Shown here piece by piece: positions 11,419 to 23,236 of a stretch of DNA of 64,000 bases (the first letter of the stretch is position 1; each line of letters opens with the position of its first letter). The notes under the pieces are model-generated. The model had not been told where the DNA came from. It made no database searches and saw only the letters and a list, made by a program, of their open reading frames with translations. Source of the stretch: Amoebophrya sp. A120 (lineage: Eukaryota > Sar > Dinophyceae > Syndiniales > Amoebophryaceae); assembly GCA_905178155.1 (NCBI GenBank), contig CAJINV010000024.1, positions 414,715 to 478,714 on the forward strand. The letters run 5' to 3'. Both the position numbers and the translations under genes were made by a program.

Positions 11419-12080
11419 TCCCGTCCTATGATTTTTGCTTCGCTACGGAAGCGGAGGCCAACGCCTTCGCCAGCGATCTGCAGGTTTTCTGCCGCATCGG
11501 GATGGACTGCACCAGCGTGAGAAATACGCAGGCCCAGCAGCTCTTCAGCGTGTTTGATTCGCAGCTAGGAAAAGAGCTCTGCAGCCCCATGATGGAGCAC
11601 GTGTTCCCCTTCGGCCGCTACACCAGCGCGGTGGACGGAGAAAACTACGCCTACAAACCGTTTGACCGCATTATCCGCATGTGGCTCACTGATGACGACT
11701 ATGAGGGCATCAATTTGAAGAAAAGGAAACTGGAGAACGGTGGGAGTGAATTTCCAGAGACGAATATCGGCGATACGGCAACCTGGCTCGACGTTGCGCG
11801 GACCGTGCTGTCGCGGCGGCTCGAAATCGAGAATAACGAGGACCTCCTCGCCCCTATTGAGATCCAGTGCTTTTTCGGCAACAAGACAATCGAAGAGCTC
11901 AGACGCGAAAAGAAGAAAGAGCAAGAGGAAGCTATGGCCTGCTCAGGCACTGCAGCAATCTCACCTACCAACATGAAATATAAAAGAGTGCATGTGCAGG
12001 CAGTGGCTCGCGAGCACGAGTTTAGTATAAATGTTATCTTGCTTCCACTGCCCAGTGTCTTGCGTTTGCAAATGTTATAG
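11419..12080 (+). CDS. Array gene A, unit 2 copy
   Basis: Same organisation as the 5390 copy, with first ATG at 11502 and stop at 12078-12080. It reads SAVDGENY, DDDYEGINLKK, NIGDTATWLDVA and NNEDLLA, and continues past the unit-1 stop to a hydrophobic tail (NVILLPLPSVLRLQML). The unit 3 copy is identical at protein level. No domain recognised; upstream exon likely but not identified. Confidence 0.55.
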
Positions 12081-12327
12081 AATATGTCCTACGGCGACTT
12101 CATAGTTTGGAGGGCGGATTAAGGCGGCGTAAGTATGCGGAGCCTTCAAACGGCTTGCAGATCTGACTGACTGGTCAAATTGTACTGCCTGAGCATTCCA
12201 TATGCGACGAAAAGGAGGTGGAGATACAAAAGATATAAAGTACTCAAAGCTTTCGATGTGCGACCGAGCAGGATTTCGTCTCTTCGAGGTATAGGACTGC
12301 AGGGATTTTCTCTTCCTCCGAGCGGAA

Positions 12328-12687
12328 TTGAATTTGCAAATTATTTCGGATGAGCTGAATCGGAAAAAAAAATTAATATATTTTCCAAACGCGCGGCATT
12401 TTCAAGTAATGTTGATGGCAAGGAAAAAGACAGAGTATGGTCGCGGGCCAGACAAGGAGACCTTCACTTCTTTGTTGTACTACATTGAGCGCACTATCGG
12501 TATGGACTCCATATCGATGGTCACCAAAGAGTGCGAGAGGCGAAACGCGGTTTATTTTCTGCGAGAGAAAATTTCTGCGAGAGAAAAAGACGGAAGAACT
12601 TCGAGAGAAAACATGCGTGCAAATGTCGACAACGACATTCTCCCGATGATAATGGGTCCTTCGCAGCTACAGACTGAAAAACAATAA
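12328..12687 (+). CDS. Possible exon or small hypothetical protein, unit 2
   Basis: Identical in translation to the frame at 6292-6651: Lys/Arg/Glu-rich with no recognised domain. Conservation only reflects the recent duplication. Confidence 0.3.
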   Translation: MNLQIISDELNRKKKLIYFPNARHFQVMLMARKKTEYGRGPDKETFTSLLYYIERTIGMDSISMVTKECERRNAVYFLREKISAREKDGRTSRENMRANVDNDILPMIMGPSQLQTEKQ

Positions 12688-13021
12688 AACGCAGGCACTT
12701 CTTCTTCTAGCGACTCTGTATTTGTGGATGCTCGACTTCTACACCGCTAAAATGAGGGGTTTTCGGGGATCATGCTAGAGCACCACATGACTCCGAAAAA
12801 AGAGCAGGCTTTCAAGACTTCGGTCCCCGCGTGAAGGCGTGAGCGGTTTTTGCTGCCACTCCTGCAAAGCCTCACGGTATGTTGTTTTTTTAAATTTTTG
12901 TCATGCAAAAGTGGTTATACTGTGATGAGCCAGTGAAGCCACGGTAGCAATAGATGCATCACAAACATGCTGTAGCAGAGAGCACTATTGGGGTGTTCGC
13001 ATGACAAATCAGTTCGAAAAA

Positions 13022-13690
13022 GCCCTACCTTTTTACCTCGATGCAGCGACGAAGGAAGTGGTCACCATCGGGGCACCGCTATGGGACGCAAATATGTCTG
13101 GGTGAGGAAACTTGTGATGCTGGACTGTGGATGATGGAAGGAAAACACTTTCGAATGCAGCCAAGCATGACAAGTTTGTAAAGCGCTTTTCCATACATAG
13201 TTCGCATGAAGAACTACGTTTTTGTATGTACAAAAAAGAGCACAACTTTCGCTGGTCATGCGTATACTATAGAGACATTTTGATTGCACAGGATCAGGAA
13301 TATTTAGAAGACCAGCATTACAAGTTCCACCTTGTTTCGCATGTTTCAAGACCCAGACACCAGATTTGCAGTGCATAACCCCAAACCAAGTATAAAATGG
13401 AGTACGATGCCTTCTACTACCGCAAGCCCCTGATGCTCGGCAACGCGACGCACTGGTATACAGAATTTGGTTTTGTGGCTCTTCTTTTTGCATGACAAAT
13501 GAAATCTTGGAGACGGTTTATGCATGACAAATTTTCATACTCTATCTTTTCTTGACATTTTGTAGATGCTAATGTAATTATGCAACTTGTGCTTCTGCTT
13601 GAGTTGAGAAAGGGAGTTGATTCAATTGACTTTCGGTACCGAGAAAAAAACAACAACAGGACCGTCGTGGACCAGAAGCCGGATCCTTTC
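13022..13690 (+). CDS. Internal exons of an unidentified gene, split by introners
   Basis: Exon a, about 13022-13079, reads ALPFYLDAATKEVVTIGAP. Removing the introner 13080-13377 and one flanking 5-mer joins it in frame to exon b, 13383 to about 13458 (QTKYKMEYDAFYYRKP...NATHW). Exon c, about 13613-13690, reads DFRYREKNNNRTVVDQKP. The start and end of the gene are not in the segment, so this is a partial gene carried in with B2. The b-c splice is not resolved. Confidence 0.5.
13080..13377. mobile_element. Introner, family I
   Basis: 5' TATGGGACGCAAATATGTCT with GGGTGAGG; 3' AGACCCAGACACCAG and TTTGCAGTGCATA. Flanking 5-mers ACCGC and ACCCC, one mismatch. Removal restores the frame. Confidence 0.8.
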
Positions 13691-14227
13691 TTATGAAAGT
13701 GGTGCACAAAAAAAGCTCCCTCTGTGCCTAATTTGCCATGCCAAATTCTACTTCTCACACAAGCCAAATCAAACGTTTTGTAGAGCCAGCCCCAGGTGCT
13801 GCTTGACAAGCTGCACATGAGCGACTTTTTATGCGGAATCGGACATAGTCGTCGTTTTGTCATGCATTCAAACAAAAGAGAGGGCGAGGGCGACGGTGAG
13901 GGAGGGGTATCAGTAACTTGTGCACGGTCATATTTATCGCGAGGAAAGTTCCCCCTCCCCATACTGCGCAGATATATTTTTGGAAATTTGTGATGCCGGT
14001 TTGTGGTCAGAAATCGTGTCTGTCTTGCAAGAAGGGAGGCCCAGACGCGGTCTGTGATGCTTTTGAGCCTACAGCATCGACTGTGGTCATGCTGAGCTCC
14101 TAGGCCAAAACCTCTGCACTCAGGCTTGATATGGGCCTGTAGTCCTCTACTGCACGACAAATCTGGTTTGTGTACGAAAATCCAGCATCAGAAACTTCGT
14201 CTTGATATGGTGGGAGAGAAGACATGC

Positions 14228-14247
14228 GTGCAAATGTCGACAACGAC
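14228..14247 (+). repeat. Junction motif, copy 4 (B2 / right-arm boundary)
   Basis: Everything to the right is identical to 9677 onward, while sequence to the left is B2. The base context AGAAGACATGCGTGC also matches the unit 4 end at 23210. Confidence 0.75.
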
Positions 14248-15128
14248 ATCGTCGAGTACACTGCTTGCATCTACAGCACCACTCGGTTTGTTATTTCACT
14301 CATTTATCTTCTTCTTCTTCGTGCTTTTCATCTTCAGCTTGTTATTGTGAACAAGGAAATTTGTCGGAATTCGGAAAACGTCAGCGCTTGTCGCCGGTGC
14401 TGTTTATCATCTTGAAGTTCATATTTTTCGTAATCCGGTTGAGAATTTGAGAGCTTCTAGTAACGGTTCAAAAACAGCATTACAGATTCAGAAAAAGTTC
14501 AGAAGTGTCTTGCTGTCGCACCCTACCGCGACGCTCTTTGAGCGGTGCTTCTCATATCTATGTATTTCCCTGTTGTTGAAGAAGAGATTTTTATTTTTAT
14601 ATTTCCACAAAAGAAAACTAACCTTTGCCACGACCTGGGGCGGTCGGTGCTGTGCGTAAAAACGTAAAATGTGCGACGGTTTGCCGGTACAGCAATACAA
14701 ATTTTGTGCGTGTCATCTTCTTCATCGTCTTCACGTTCTTTGTCCTTCAGCGCGTTTTCTTTCTTTCAGCGAAACGAAAAACCATCGGTGGACAAAACTT
14801 GCATGTACAGCTTTTTTCACAGAGAGATCGCGAAGAGCAACATCATCGGATCGTGAAGAACAGCACTATAACTTCATTTTCAAAATGTCGGTCGCCAGAG
14901 AACGGAAGTAGAAATATAAGTAAGCGCAATTCTAAAAACAAATATCTTTGTGCCAGCACCAGAGCCATCTCGTCTTCATCATCATTATCATCTTCTTTCT
15001 TTTTCTCCTCGGGCGGGTTTGCCAATCGTTCGGTTCAAAATTCGGTGTAGTAACTGTGCTGTACTGAAGTTAGTGTTTGCAAAACCCCTTCTGTATCTCG
15101 TGAAGTTGATCTTTCAGTCGCAGAATAC

Positions 15129-15983
15129 CTAAGGCGGTGGTGAGATCGGCAGGTGGTCGAGGTTTCTCCGGAAGCAGGCCCGGATGTAACGCGCCCGATC
15201 CATCTGGTTGGCAGCCCACTGCTGTCCGTTGTTGTCGTTCTGCACTGCTGCGTTTTTCCGGTCGTCATGGATGCGGCCGAGGATGGTGGTCAGACGCGCC
15301 AAAGATAGATTTTGGAGCTTCTCGGCGATGCTGTTGTTCCCCGCCGCGGCGAACTGTGTGTCGTTCCGCGCCTGTGGAGACAGAATCGAAAAAATCCATC
15401 CCTTCTGGTAGTCGTCGTCCACGTTCCCAGCGCCCCAGTGCACGTCAACGGTGTCAACCCGCTGCACGATAGGTGCGCCGTTGATACCCGCTGGGGGGGC
15501 AGGTTGTAAGTTTTGGTTCGCGGCGGGAGCGGGGGGTCCACCTGCACCACCGGCTCCTCCTCCACCAGCAACTCCTGCACCGCCAGCACCTCCTCCACCA
15601 GCAGCTCCTGCACCACCCGCAATTCCTCCTCCGCCTCCGCCTCCGGCCGGCGGAATAGGTCCGAATCCTCCTGGCGGCGCGCCCGCACCTCCTCCGAATC
15701 CTCCTCCTAGTCCCGGCGGGGGGCCGGCCATGCCAACCGGATAAACCTGTTGCTGTTGCGGGTACACCTGTTGGTGCGGTTGGTTTGGGTACATCTGCTG
15801 CTGCTGATGCATCTGCTGCTGCTGATGCATCTGTTGCTGTTGGTACATCTGCTGCGGCTGGTAGTACTGGTGCGGGAATTGGTTTTGCTGTTGGATCATG
15901 CATAGCAATTTTTTGTGCAGCTTCTCGTGAGCCGCCACAACCATGCTTTCCTCCATGCAGACGAAGGCATATTTGCAATCCAT
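15129..15983 (-). CDS. Gln/Gly-rich hypothetical protein, unit 2 copy
   Basis: Identical translation to the 10558-11412 gene, in the same divergent arrangement with gene A of the next unit. Confidence 0.6.
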   Translation of the reverse strand: MDCKYAFVCMEESMVVAAHEKLHKKLLCMIQQQNQFPHQYYQPQQMYQQQQMHQQQQMHQQQQMYPNQPHQQVYPQQQQVYPVGMAGPPPGLGGGFGGGAGAPPGGFGPIPPAGGGGGGGIAGGAGAAGGGGAGGAGVAGGGGAGGAGGPPAPAANQNLQPAPPAGINGAPIVQRVDTVDVHWGAGNVDDDYQKGWIFSILSPQARNDTQFAAAGNNSIAEKLQNLSLARLTTILGRIHDDRKNAAVQNDNNGQQWAANQMDRARYIRACFRRNLDHLPISPPP

Positions 15984-15989
15984 AAAAGC

Positions 15990-16651
15990 TCCCGTCCTAT
16001 GATTTTTGCTTCGCTACGGAAGCGGAGGCCAACGCCTTCGCCAGCGATCTGCAGGTTTTCTGCCGCATCGGGATGGACTGCACCAGCGTGAGAAATACGC
16101 AGGCCCAGCAGCTCTTCAGCGTGTTTGATTCGCAGCTAGGAAAAGAGCTCTGCAGCCCCATGATGGAGCACGTGTTCCCCTTCGGCCGCTACACCAGCGC
16201 GGTGGACGGAGAAAACTACGCCTACAAACCGTTTGACCGCATTATCCGCATGTGGCTCACTGATGACGACTATGAGGGCATCAATTTGAAGAAAAGGAAA
16301 CTGGAGAACGGTGGGAGTGAATTTCCAGAGACGAATATCGGCGATACGGCAACCTGGCTCGACGTTGCGCGGACCGTGCTGTCGCGGCGGCTCGAAATCG
16401 AGAATAACGAGGACCTCCTCGCCCCTATTGAGATCCAGTGCTTTTTCGGCAACAAGACAATCGAAGAGCTCAGACGCGAAAAGAAGAAAGAGCAAGAGGA
16501 AGCTATGGCCTGCTCAGGCACTGCAGCAATCTCACCTACCAACATGAAATATAAAAGAGTGCATGTGCAGGCAGTGGCTCGCGAGCACGAGTTTAGTATA
16601 AATGTTATCTTGCTTCCACTGCCCAGTGTCTTGCGTTTGCAAATGTTATAG
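15990..16651 (+). CDS. Array gene A, unit 3 copy
   Basis: Protein identical to the unit 2 copy (first ATG 16073). Function unknown. Confidence 0.55.
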
Positions 16652-16898
16652 AATATGTCCTACGGCGACTTCATAGTTTGGAGGGCGGATTAAGGCGGCG
16701 TAAGTATGCGGAGCCTTCAAACGGCTTGCAGATCTGACTGACTGGTCAAATTGTACTGCCTGAGCATTCCATATGCGACGAAAAGGAGGTGGAGATACAA
16801 AAGATATAAAGTACTCAAAGCTTTCGATGTGCGACCGAGCAGGATTTCGTCTCTTCGAGGTATAGGACTGCAGGGATTTTCTCTTCCTCCGAGCGGAA

Positions 16899-17258
16899 TT
16901 GAATTTGCAAATTATTTCGGATGAGCTGAATCGGAAAAAAAAATTAATATATTTTCCAAACGCGCGGCATTTTCAAGTAATGTTGATGGCAAGGAAAAAG
17001 ACAGAGTATGGTCGCGGGCCAGACAAGGAGACCTTCACTTCTTTGTTGTACTACATTGAGCGCACTATCGGTATGGACTCCATATCGATGGTCACCAAAG
17101 AGTGCGAGAGGCGAAACGCGGTTTATTTTCTGCGAGAGAAAATTTCTGCGAGAGAAAAAGACGGAAGAACTTCGAGAGAAAACATGCGTGCAAATGTCGA
17201 CAACGACATTCTCCCGATGATAATGGGTCCTTCGCAGCTACAGACTGAAAAACAATAA
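16899..17258 (+). CDS. Possible exon or small hypothetical protein, unit 3
   Basis: Same translation as 6292-6651 and 12328-12687. Confidence 0.3.
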   Translation: MNLQIISDELNRKKKLIYFPNARHFQVMLMARKKTEYGRGPDKETFTSLLYYIERTIGMDSISMVTKECERRNAVYFLREKISAREKDGRTSRENMRANVDNDILPMIMGPSQLQTEKQ

Positions 17259-17785
17259 AACGCAGGCACTTCTTCTTCTAGCGACTCTGTATTTGTGGAT
17301 GCTCGACTTCTACACCGCTAAAATGAGGGGTTTTCGGGGATCATGCTAGAGCACCACATGACTCCGAAAAAAGAGCAGGCTTTCAAGACTTCGGTCCCCG
17401 CGTGAAGGCGTGAGCGGTTTTTGCTGCCACTCCTGCAAAGCCTCACGGTATGTTGTTTTTTTAAATTTTTCTTTCTACGATAGTTCACAATTCCCCCTCT
17501 CCCCCATTTATCATGCGACTTCCCCCTCATTTGTCATGCTAAATCCACACTCCAGCTGCTGCCTTGAGGTTCTGTCAGCATGGCAAATTTCGGAGGCACG
17601 TCGAGCAGTACTATACTAAATCGGGCACGCTGATTTGTCATGCGCAGGCTCCTTCTGTGCTGGTGCTCGTATTGCTATGCATGCCATACGAATGAAGGAC
17701 GAGGGGGGGGGGGTTGTGCACTCTCCTACTTATGCACTCCTACAAGTAGTTGGAGATGAAGGAAGATACTACTAGCACGTAGATT

Positions 17786-18074
17786 TATGCATTGCAAATT
17801 TGTTAGGGTCTGGAAGACTGACAAATTGAAATTGTGATGCGGATTCTGGAATAGACAAAAATTTGTGTTGCATACTCAGCAAAAGATGTCACATTTCCTT
17901 CTTGAAAGTGCCTTTTACACGCTGGCTGCGCATGGAGAAGTTCGCCCAGAATTGGACAGGCTCGGCATGAAGATGCATTCCGCTTCCATCTTGCAAATGG
18001 AAAAAGAACCGCATGACAAGTTAGTACGATCCGCCTCCTTCCAGACCTCGACATGCTGTGTGCAACGGATTATA
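17786..18074. mobile_element. Introner, copy of the 7180 element
   Basis: Same termini and flanks as 7180-7468, carried by unit duplication rather than by a new insertion. Confidence 0.6.
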
Positions 18075-18289
18075 ACGCCACACTCAGTTGTCTGCCCTCT
18101 CCTTCACGGCACCGAACGTAGAAGATCAAAGACAATTTCGATGTACAACTTTATCTTTTTCTCCACCTACAGGTACCATCGATGCTGTTCCAGCCTTTCT
18201 TCCGCGACGTGTACGGTTCCCATGCCAGTCGTTCTCGACGGAACGAAACACCTGGAAGCGCGATGGATTTCCAGGGAGGCGTTGTAGGC

Positions 18290-18522
18290 TATGGCGTTCT
18301 CAAATGTTACACTCTCAACTGTTTACATGAATTTGTGATGCAAGAATGTGAAAAGCAAAAGAAGGGAGCTTGCCCCTCTCCTCGCATTACAAATTTGGCG
18401 CAGCTTTTAATGCTGTTTAGCTCCTCGAAAATTTGTCATGCGAAGTAGGTTCGTCGTGTGGATGCTGGTGCGCATTATGCATGACTGTGGTAGTTGAGAA
18501 TGTAACGTTTGAGAGCTCCATA
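18290..18522. mobile_element. Introner family II, copy of the 7684 element
   Basis: Same termini and TAGGC/TAGTC flanks as 7684-7916, carried by unit duplication. Confidence 0.75.
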
Positions 18523-19954
18523 TAGTCTAGCGTGATGCAACGATGATTCTATCCCTGAAAGCGCCTCGGTCTATACGGAATCCAACAATGATACAAGGCA
18601 ATTATCGATTTACTTTACAAGATACAATTATGATGAGATTGTTTATTATACAAGATACTTGACAAAAAGCGACAACAAGGAAACATTACAGCTGTATGAA
18701 ATTGACACAGCAACAGAATTCCTTTACTCCTTCAGCCCCGATAGTAAACTCATTTAGTCGAAAGCTATGTCAATTCGAAATCTCCTGGGAGTACCGATAT
18801 AGCGGACGATTTTTTGAACATTGACGACATCACTTTTGCCCGCAATGAGAAACACGAAAGACAGCAAAAAGTGTAGAAGGAGAACAGTTTTTTAAGCCGA
18901 AAAAAATTTCATCCAGGAAGAGACTCAGACTTCCGGAGGGGGCAACCGCTTATCCTGAAGCTTCTGTGCATGCTGCGTGCTTGAGCATTTTTCGTCTCGC
19001 GGCTCAGAAGTACTATGCTCAGAGGGGCACGGGCACGACGAAAAGGCAGCAATTGTGTTCGTAGCATACAAATTATTTGAGACAGCATTTCCAACATCGT
19101 CACAACCTGGAGGTCGGACTCATCGTCACAAATCGCAGCCAGTTGCAAATGGTTATACGTATTTCATAGTGAAGATGTTGCTTTCACAAAAAATCTTCGC
19201 AACAAATTTTGCTTTATTTTTCGGCTCAGTTCAAGTGCTTTTCGTTTTCCACACGACTAATTCATCTGTACATATAGACTCGTATAATTGTACTCCGCGT
19301 TCATAGTACGCTAAACAACTTGTTCGTCTCGAAGATCGACCAGTGTTGAGTGACAAAGAAATCTATTTCGACGAGAGGGTGATCGACGTGAAACGCTTTG
19401 TCTTCGTCACGCATCGAATGTCGTTGATCGTACTCGTAAGTAGCTGCTGGTTGTGAGTTTCGAATATTAGAAACGTCGCGCCTGCTTGATTTCTCATTGA
19501 GTGAAACAGGAGAGGTGGAAGACGCTGTGTGGCTCTTAATCGAAGGAAGTATAAGAATTCGAACATCGAAAAAAGCCGGTTTTTTACAACAACGCGACCT
19601 ACTTCGAACTTTCGAGATCAGAGCAAAAAGATAGTCTGACCCAGTTCGTCGTCAGTGCGTGTAAAAAGCGAAAAACGCCTCTCTGTCCTGACGCCACTTG
19701 TTTCGCACCTGGAGAAGCAACAGGACCAAACAGCCAAGGAGTCGCAGGATTATGCAAGACAAATTTTACCTGAGTCCAAACTTTTGTAATATCATGTTAG
19801 CTTCATAAAGATAAAACGCATGACAAACAAAGCATCAAAAGGTAATTTTCTATACCATCTTGCAGGCAAGAGTGCGTGACGAGTTTGGGACGCTCAAAAT
19901 TTGTCATGCATATCGCCCATCCGACACCATGCCGATTTCCTCCAAGACCTCGTC

Positions 19955-20103
19955 TATGCACTGCAAAAGCATCGTACTCGTAGTATTGCAATACAAAGTA
20001 GCTCAACATGACAAATGGAATTTGTCATGCTGATTTAGCTTGAAAAAGAAATTTGTAATGCATAACTGCAATTAGTACGAGTGCGATACTTTTGCAGTTC
20101 ATA
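19955..20103. mobile_element. Introner subfamily Ib, copy of the 9349 element
   Basis: Same 149-bp element with the TCGTC direct repeat on both sides. Confidence 0.85.
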
Positions 20104-21163
20104 TCGTCTGAGTGCAAATGATATGACAGTGCACAACTCCCCCCCCCTCATTTGTATAGCATGATCAGCAACAGAATACAAGCGCCATCGGGCCTGGAGC
20201 CTGTGCATGACAAATTTATGTACCGACTGTAGTACTGTTTGGGCTTTCGAGCAACGACATGCGTGCAAATGTCGACAACGACATCGTCGAGTACACTGCT
20301 TGCATCTACAGCATCACTCGGTTTGTTATTTCACTCATTTATCTTCTTCTTCTTCGTGCTTTTCATCTTCAGCTTGTTATTGTGAACAAGGAAATTTGTC
20401 GGAATTCGGAAAACGTCAGCGCTTGTCGCCGGTGCTGTTTATCATCTTGAAGTTCATATTTTTCGTAATCCGGTTGAGAATTTGAGAGCTTCTAGTAACG
20501 GTTCAAAAACAGCATTACAGATTCAGAAAAAGTTCAGAAGTGTCTTGCTGTCGCACCCTACCGCGACGCTCTTTGAGCGGTGCTTCTCATATCTATGTAT
20601 TTCCCTGTTGTTGAAGAAGAGATTTTTATTTTTATATTTCCACAAAAGAAAACTAACCTTTGCCACGACCTGGGGCGGTCGGTGCTGTGCGTAAAAACGT
20701 AAAATGTGCGACGGTTTGCCGGTACAGCAATACAAATTTTGTGCGTGTCATCTTCTTCATCGTCTTCACGTTCTTTGTCCTTCAGCGCGTTTTCTTTCTT
20801 TCAGCGAAACGAAAAACCATCGGTGGACAAAACTTGCATGTACAGCTTTTTTCACAGAGAGATCGCGAAGAGCAACATCATCGGATCGTGAAGAACAGCA
20901 CTATAACTTCATTTTCAAAATGTCGGTCGCCAGAGAACGGAAGTAGAAATATAAGTAAGCGCAATTCTAAAAACAAATATCTTTGTGCCAGCACCAGAGC
21001 CATCTCGTCTTCATCATCATTATCATCTTCTTTCTTTTTCTCCTCGGGCGGGTTTGCCAATCGTTCGGTTCAAAATTCGGTGTAGTAACTGTGCTGTACT
21101 GAAGTTAGTGTTTGCAAAACCCCTTCTGTATCTCGTGAAGTTGATCTTTCAGTCGCAGAATAC

Positions 21164-22018
21164 CTAAGGCGGTGGTGAGATCGGCAGGTGGTCGAGGTTT
21201 CTCCGGAAGCAGGCCCGGATGTAACGCGCCCGATCCATCTGGTTGGCAGCCCACTGCTGTCCGTTGTTGTCGTTCTGCACTGCTGCGTTTTTCCGGTCGT
21301 CATGGATGCGGCCGAGGATGGTGGTCAGACGCGCCAAAGATAGATTTTGGAGCTTCTCGGCGATGCTGTTGTTCCCCGCCGCGGCGAACTGTGTGTCGTT
21401 CCGCGCCTGTGGAGACAGAATCGAAAAAATCCATCCCTTCTGGTAGTCGTCGTCCACGTTCCCAGCGCCCCAGTGCACGTCAACGGTGTCAACCCGCTGC
21501 ACGATAGGTGCGCCGTTGATACCCGCTGGGGGGGCAGGTTGTAAGTTTTGGTTCGCGGCGGGAGCGGGGGGTCCACCTGCACCACCGGCTCCTCCTCCAC
21601 CAGCAACTCCTGCACCGCCAGCACCTCCTCCACCAGCAGCTCCTGCACCACCCGCAATTCCTCCTCCGCCTCCGCCTCCGGCCGGCGGAATAGGTCCGAA
21701 TCCTCCTGGCGGCGCGCCCGCACCTCCTCCGAATCCTCCTCCTAGTCCCGGCGGGGGGCCGGCCATGCCAACCGGATAAACCTGTTGCTGTTGCGGGTAC
21801 ACCTGTTGGTGCGGTTGGTTTGGGTACATCTGCTGCTGCTGATGCATCTGCTGCTGCTGATGCATCTGTTGCTGTTGGTACATCTGCTGCGGCTGGTAGT
21901 ACTGGTGCGGGAATTGGTTTTGCTGTTGGATCATGCATAGCAATTTTTTGTGCAGCTTCTCGTGAGCCGCCACAACCATGCTTTCCTCCATGCAGACGAA
22001 GGCATATTTGCAATCCAT
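21164..22018 (-). CDS. Gln/Gly-rich hypothetical protein, unit 3 copy
   Basis: Identical translation to the 10558-11412 gene. It lies divergently beside gene A of unit 4. Confidence 0.6.
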   Translation of the reverse strand: MDCKYAFVCMEESMVVAAHEKLHKKLLCMIQQQNQFPHQYYQPQQMYQQQQMHQQQQMHQQQQMYPNQPHQQVYPQQQQVYPVGMAGPPPGLGGGFGGGAGAPPGGFGPIPPAGGGGGGGIAGGAGAAGGGGAGGAGVAGGGGAGGAGGPPAPAANQNLQPAPPAGINGAPIVQRVDTVDVHWGAGNVDDDYQKGWIFSILSPQARNDTQFAAAGNNSIAEKLQNLSLARLTTILGRIHDDRKNAAVQNDNNGQQWAANQMDRARYIRACFRRNLDHLPISPPP

Positions 22019-22024
22019 AAAAGC

Positions 22025-22683
22025 TCCCGTCCTATGATTTTTGCTTCGCTACGGAAGCGGAGGCCAACGCCTTCGCCAGCGATCTGCAGGTTTTCTGCCG
22101 CATCGGGATGGACTGCACCAGCGTGAGAAATACGCAGGCCCAGCAGCTCTTCAGCGTGTTTGATTCGCAGCTAGGAAAAGAGCTCTGCAGCCCCATGATG
22201 GAGCACGTGTTCCCCTTCGGCCGCTACACCAGCGCGGTGGACGGAGAAAACTACGCCTACAAACCGTTTGACCGCATTATCCGCATGTGGCTCACTGATG
22301 ACGACTATGAGGGCATCAATTTGAAGAAAAGGAAACTGGAGAACGGTGGGAGTGAATTTCCAGAGACAAATATCGGCAATACAACCTGGTTCGACGTTGC
22401 GCGGACCGTGCTGTCGCGGCGGCTCGAAATCGAGAATAACGCGGACCTCCTCGCCCCTATTGAGATCCAGTGCTTTTTCGGCAACAAGACAATCGAAGAG
22501 CTCAGACGCGAAAAGAAGAAAGAGCAAGAGGAAGCTATGGCCTGCTCAGGCACTGCAGCAATCTCACCTACCAACATGAAATATAAAAGAGTGCATGTGC
22601 AGGCAGTGGCTCGCGAGCACGAGTTTAGTATAAATGTTATCTTGCTTCCACTGCCCAGTGTCTTGCGTTTGCAAATGTTATAG
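22025..22683 (+). CDS. Array gene A, unit 4 copy (chimaeric)
   Basis: First ATG 22108. The N-terminal half matches units 2/3 (SAVDGENY, DDDYEGINLKK). The next segment matches unit 1 (NIGNTTWFDVA, NNADLLA), and the C-terminal tail matches units 2/3 again. This mosaic points to gene conversion or unequal exchange. Confidence 0.55.
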
Positions 22684-22930
22684 AATATGTCCTACGGCGA
22701 CTTCATAGTTTGGAGGGCGGATTAAGGCGGCGTAAGTATGCGGAGCCTTCAAACGGCTTGCAGATCTGACTGACTGGTCAAATTGTACTGCCTGAGCATT
22801 CCATATGCGACGAAAAGGAGGTGGAGATACAAAAGATATAAAGTACTCAAAGCTTTCGATGTGCGACCGAGCAGGATTTCGTCTCTTCGAGGTATAGGAC
22901 TGCAGGGATTTTCTCTTCCTCCGAGCGGAA

Positions 22931-23131
22931 TTGAATTTGCAAATTATTTCGGATGAGCTGAATCGGAAAAAAAAATTAATATATTTTCCAAACGCGCGGC
23001 ATTTTCAAGTAATGTTGATGGCAAGGAAAAAGACAGAGTATGGTCGCGGGCCAGACAAGGAGACCTTCACTTCTTTGTTGTACATTGAGCGCACTATCGG
23101 TATGGACTCCATATCGATGGTCACCAAATAG
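22931..23131 (+). pseudogene. Degraded unit 4 copy of the 6292-type frame
   Basis: Lacks one Tyr codon (LLYIERT for LLYYIERT) and stops at a TAG after MVTK. The array ends shortly after at the junction motif. Confidence 0.5.
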
Positions 23132-23216
23132 TGCGAGAGGCGAAACGCGGTTTATTTTCTGCGAGAGAAAATTTCTGCGAGAGAAAAAGACGGAAGAACT
23201 TCGAGAGAAGACATGC

Positions 23217-23236
23217 GTGCAAATGTCGACAACGAC
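23217..23236 (+). repeat. Junction motif, copy 7 (right end of the array)
   Basis: Left of this point the sequence follows unit arm A. Right of it comes CTCGAGTACAACTC, unlike any other unit, and then unrelated sequence. Confidence 0.75.

Larger units (their letters stand above)
12900..14221 (+). other. Unit-2 middle segment (B2), ~1.3 kb with exons of a different gene
   Basis: It replaces B1. It begins at GTCATGC, an introner subterminal motif, and ends at the junction motif at 14228. It contains one well-defined introner and coding exons (see 13022-13690). After 13690 there are introner-like fragments (CCCCCTCCCCATA near 13950, TTTGTGATGC) but no joined gene. Confidence 0.65.
11322..15892 (+). 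repeat. Array unit 2 (4,571 bp, alternative middle segment)
   Basis: The left arm, 11322-12899, matches unit 1 at offset 6,029-6,036. The right arm, 14222-15892, matches 9651-11321 at offset 4,571. The middle, 12900-14221, is unrelated to B1. Confidence 0.9.
17471..20256 (+). other. Unit-3 middle segment, copy of B1
   Basis: Nearly base-for-base copy of 6864-9650. It differs by one base in the G homopolymer near 7095/17702, which accounts for the offset change from 10,607 to 10,606. Confidence 0.8.
15893..21927 (+). repeat. Array unit 3 (6,035 bp, B1-type middle)
   Basis: Matches unit 1 throughout at offset 10,606-10,607, including the three B1 introners, except in the gene A region where it matches unit 2. 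Confidence 0.9.

Noticed and set aside
13417-14160. 247-codon minus-strand frame in B2
   Set aside because: It overlaps plus-strand exons that splice in frame across an introner; its composition is erratic and it runs through introner sequence, so it is a chance frame.
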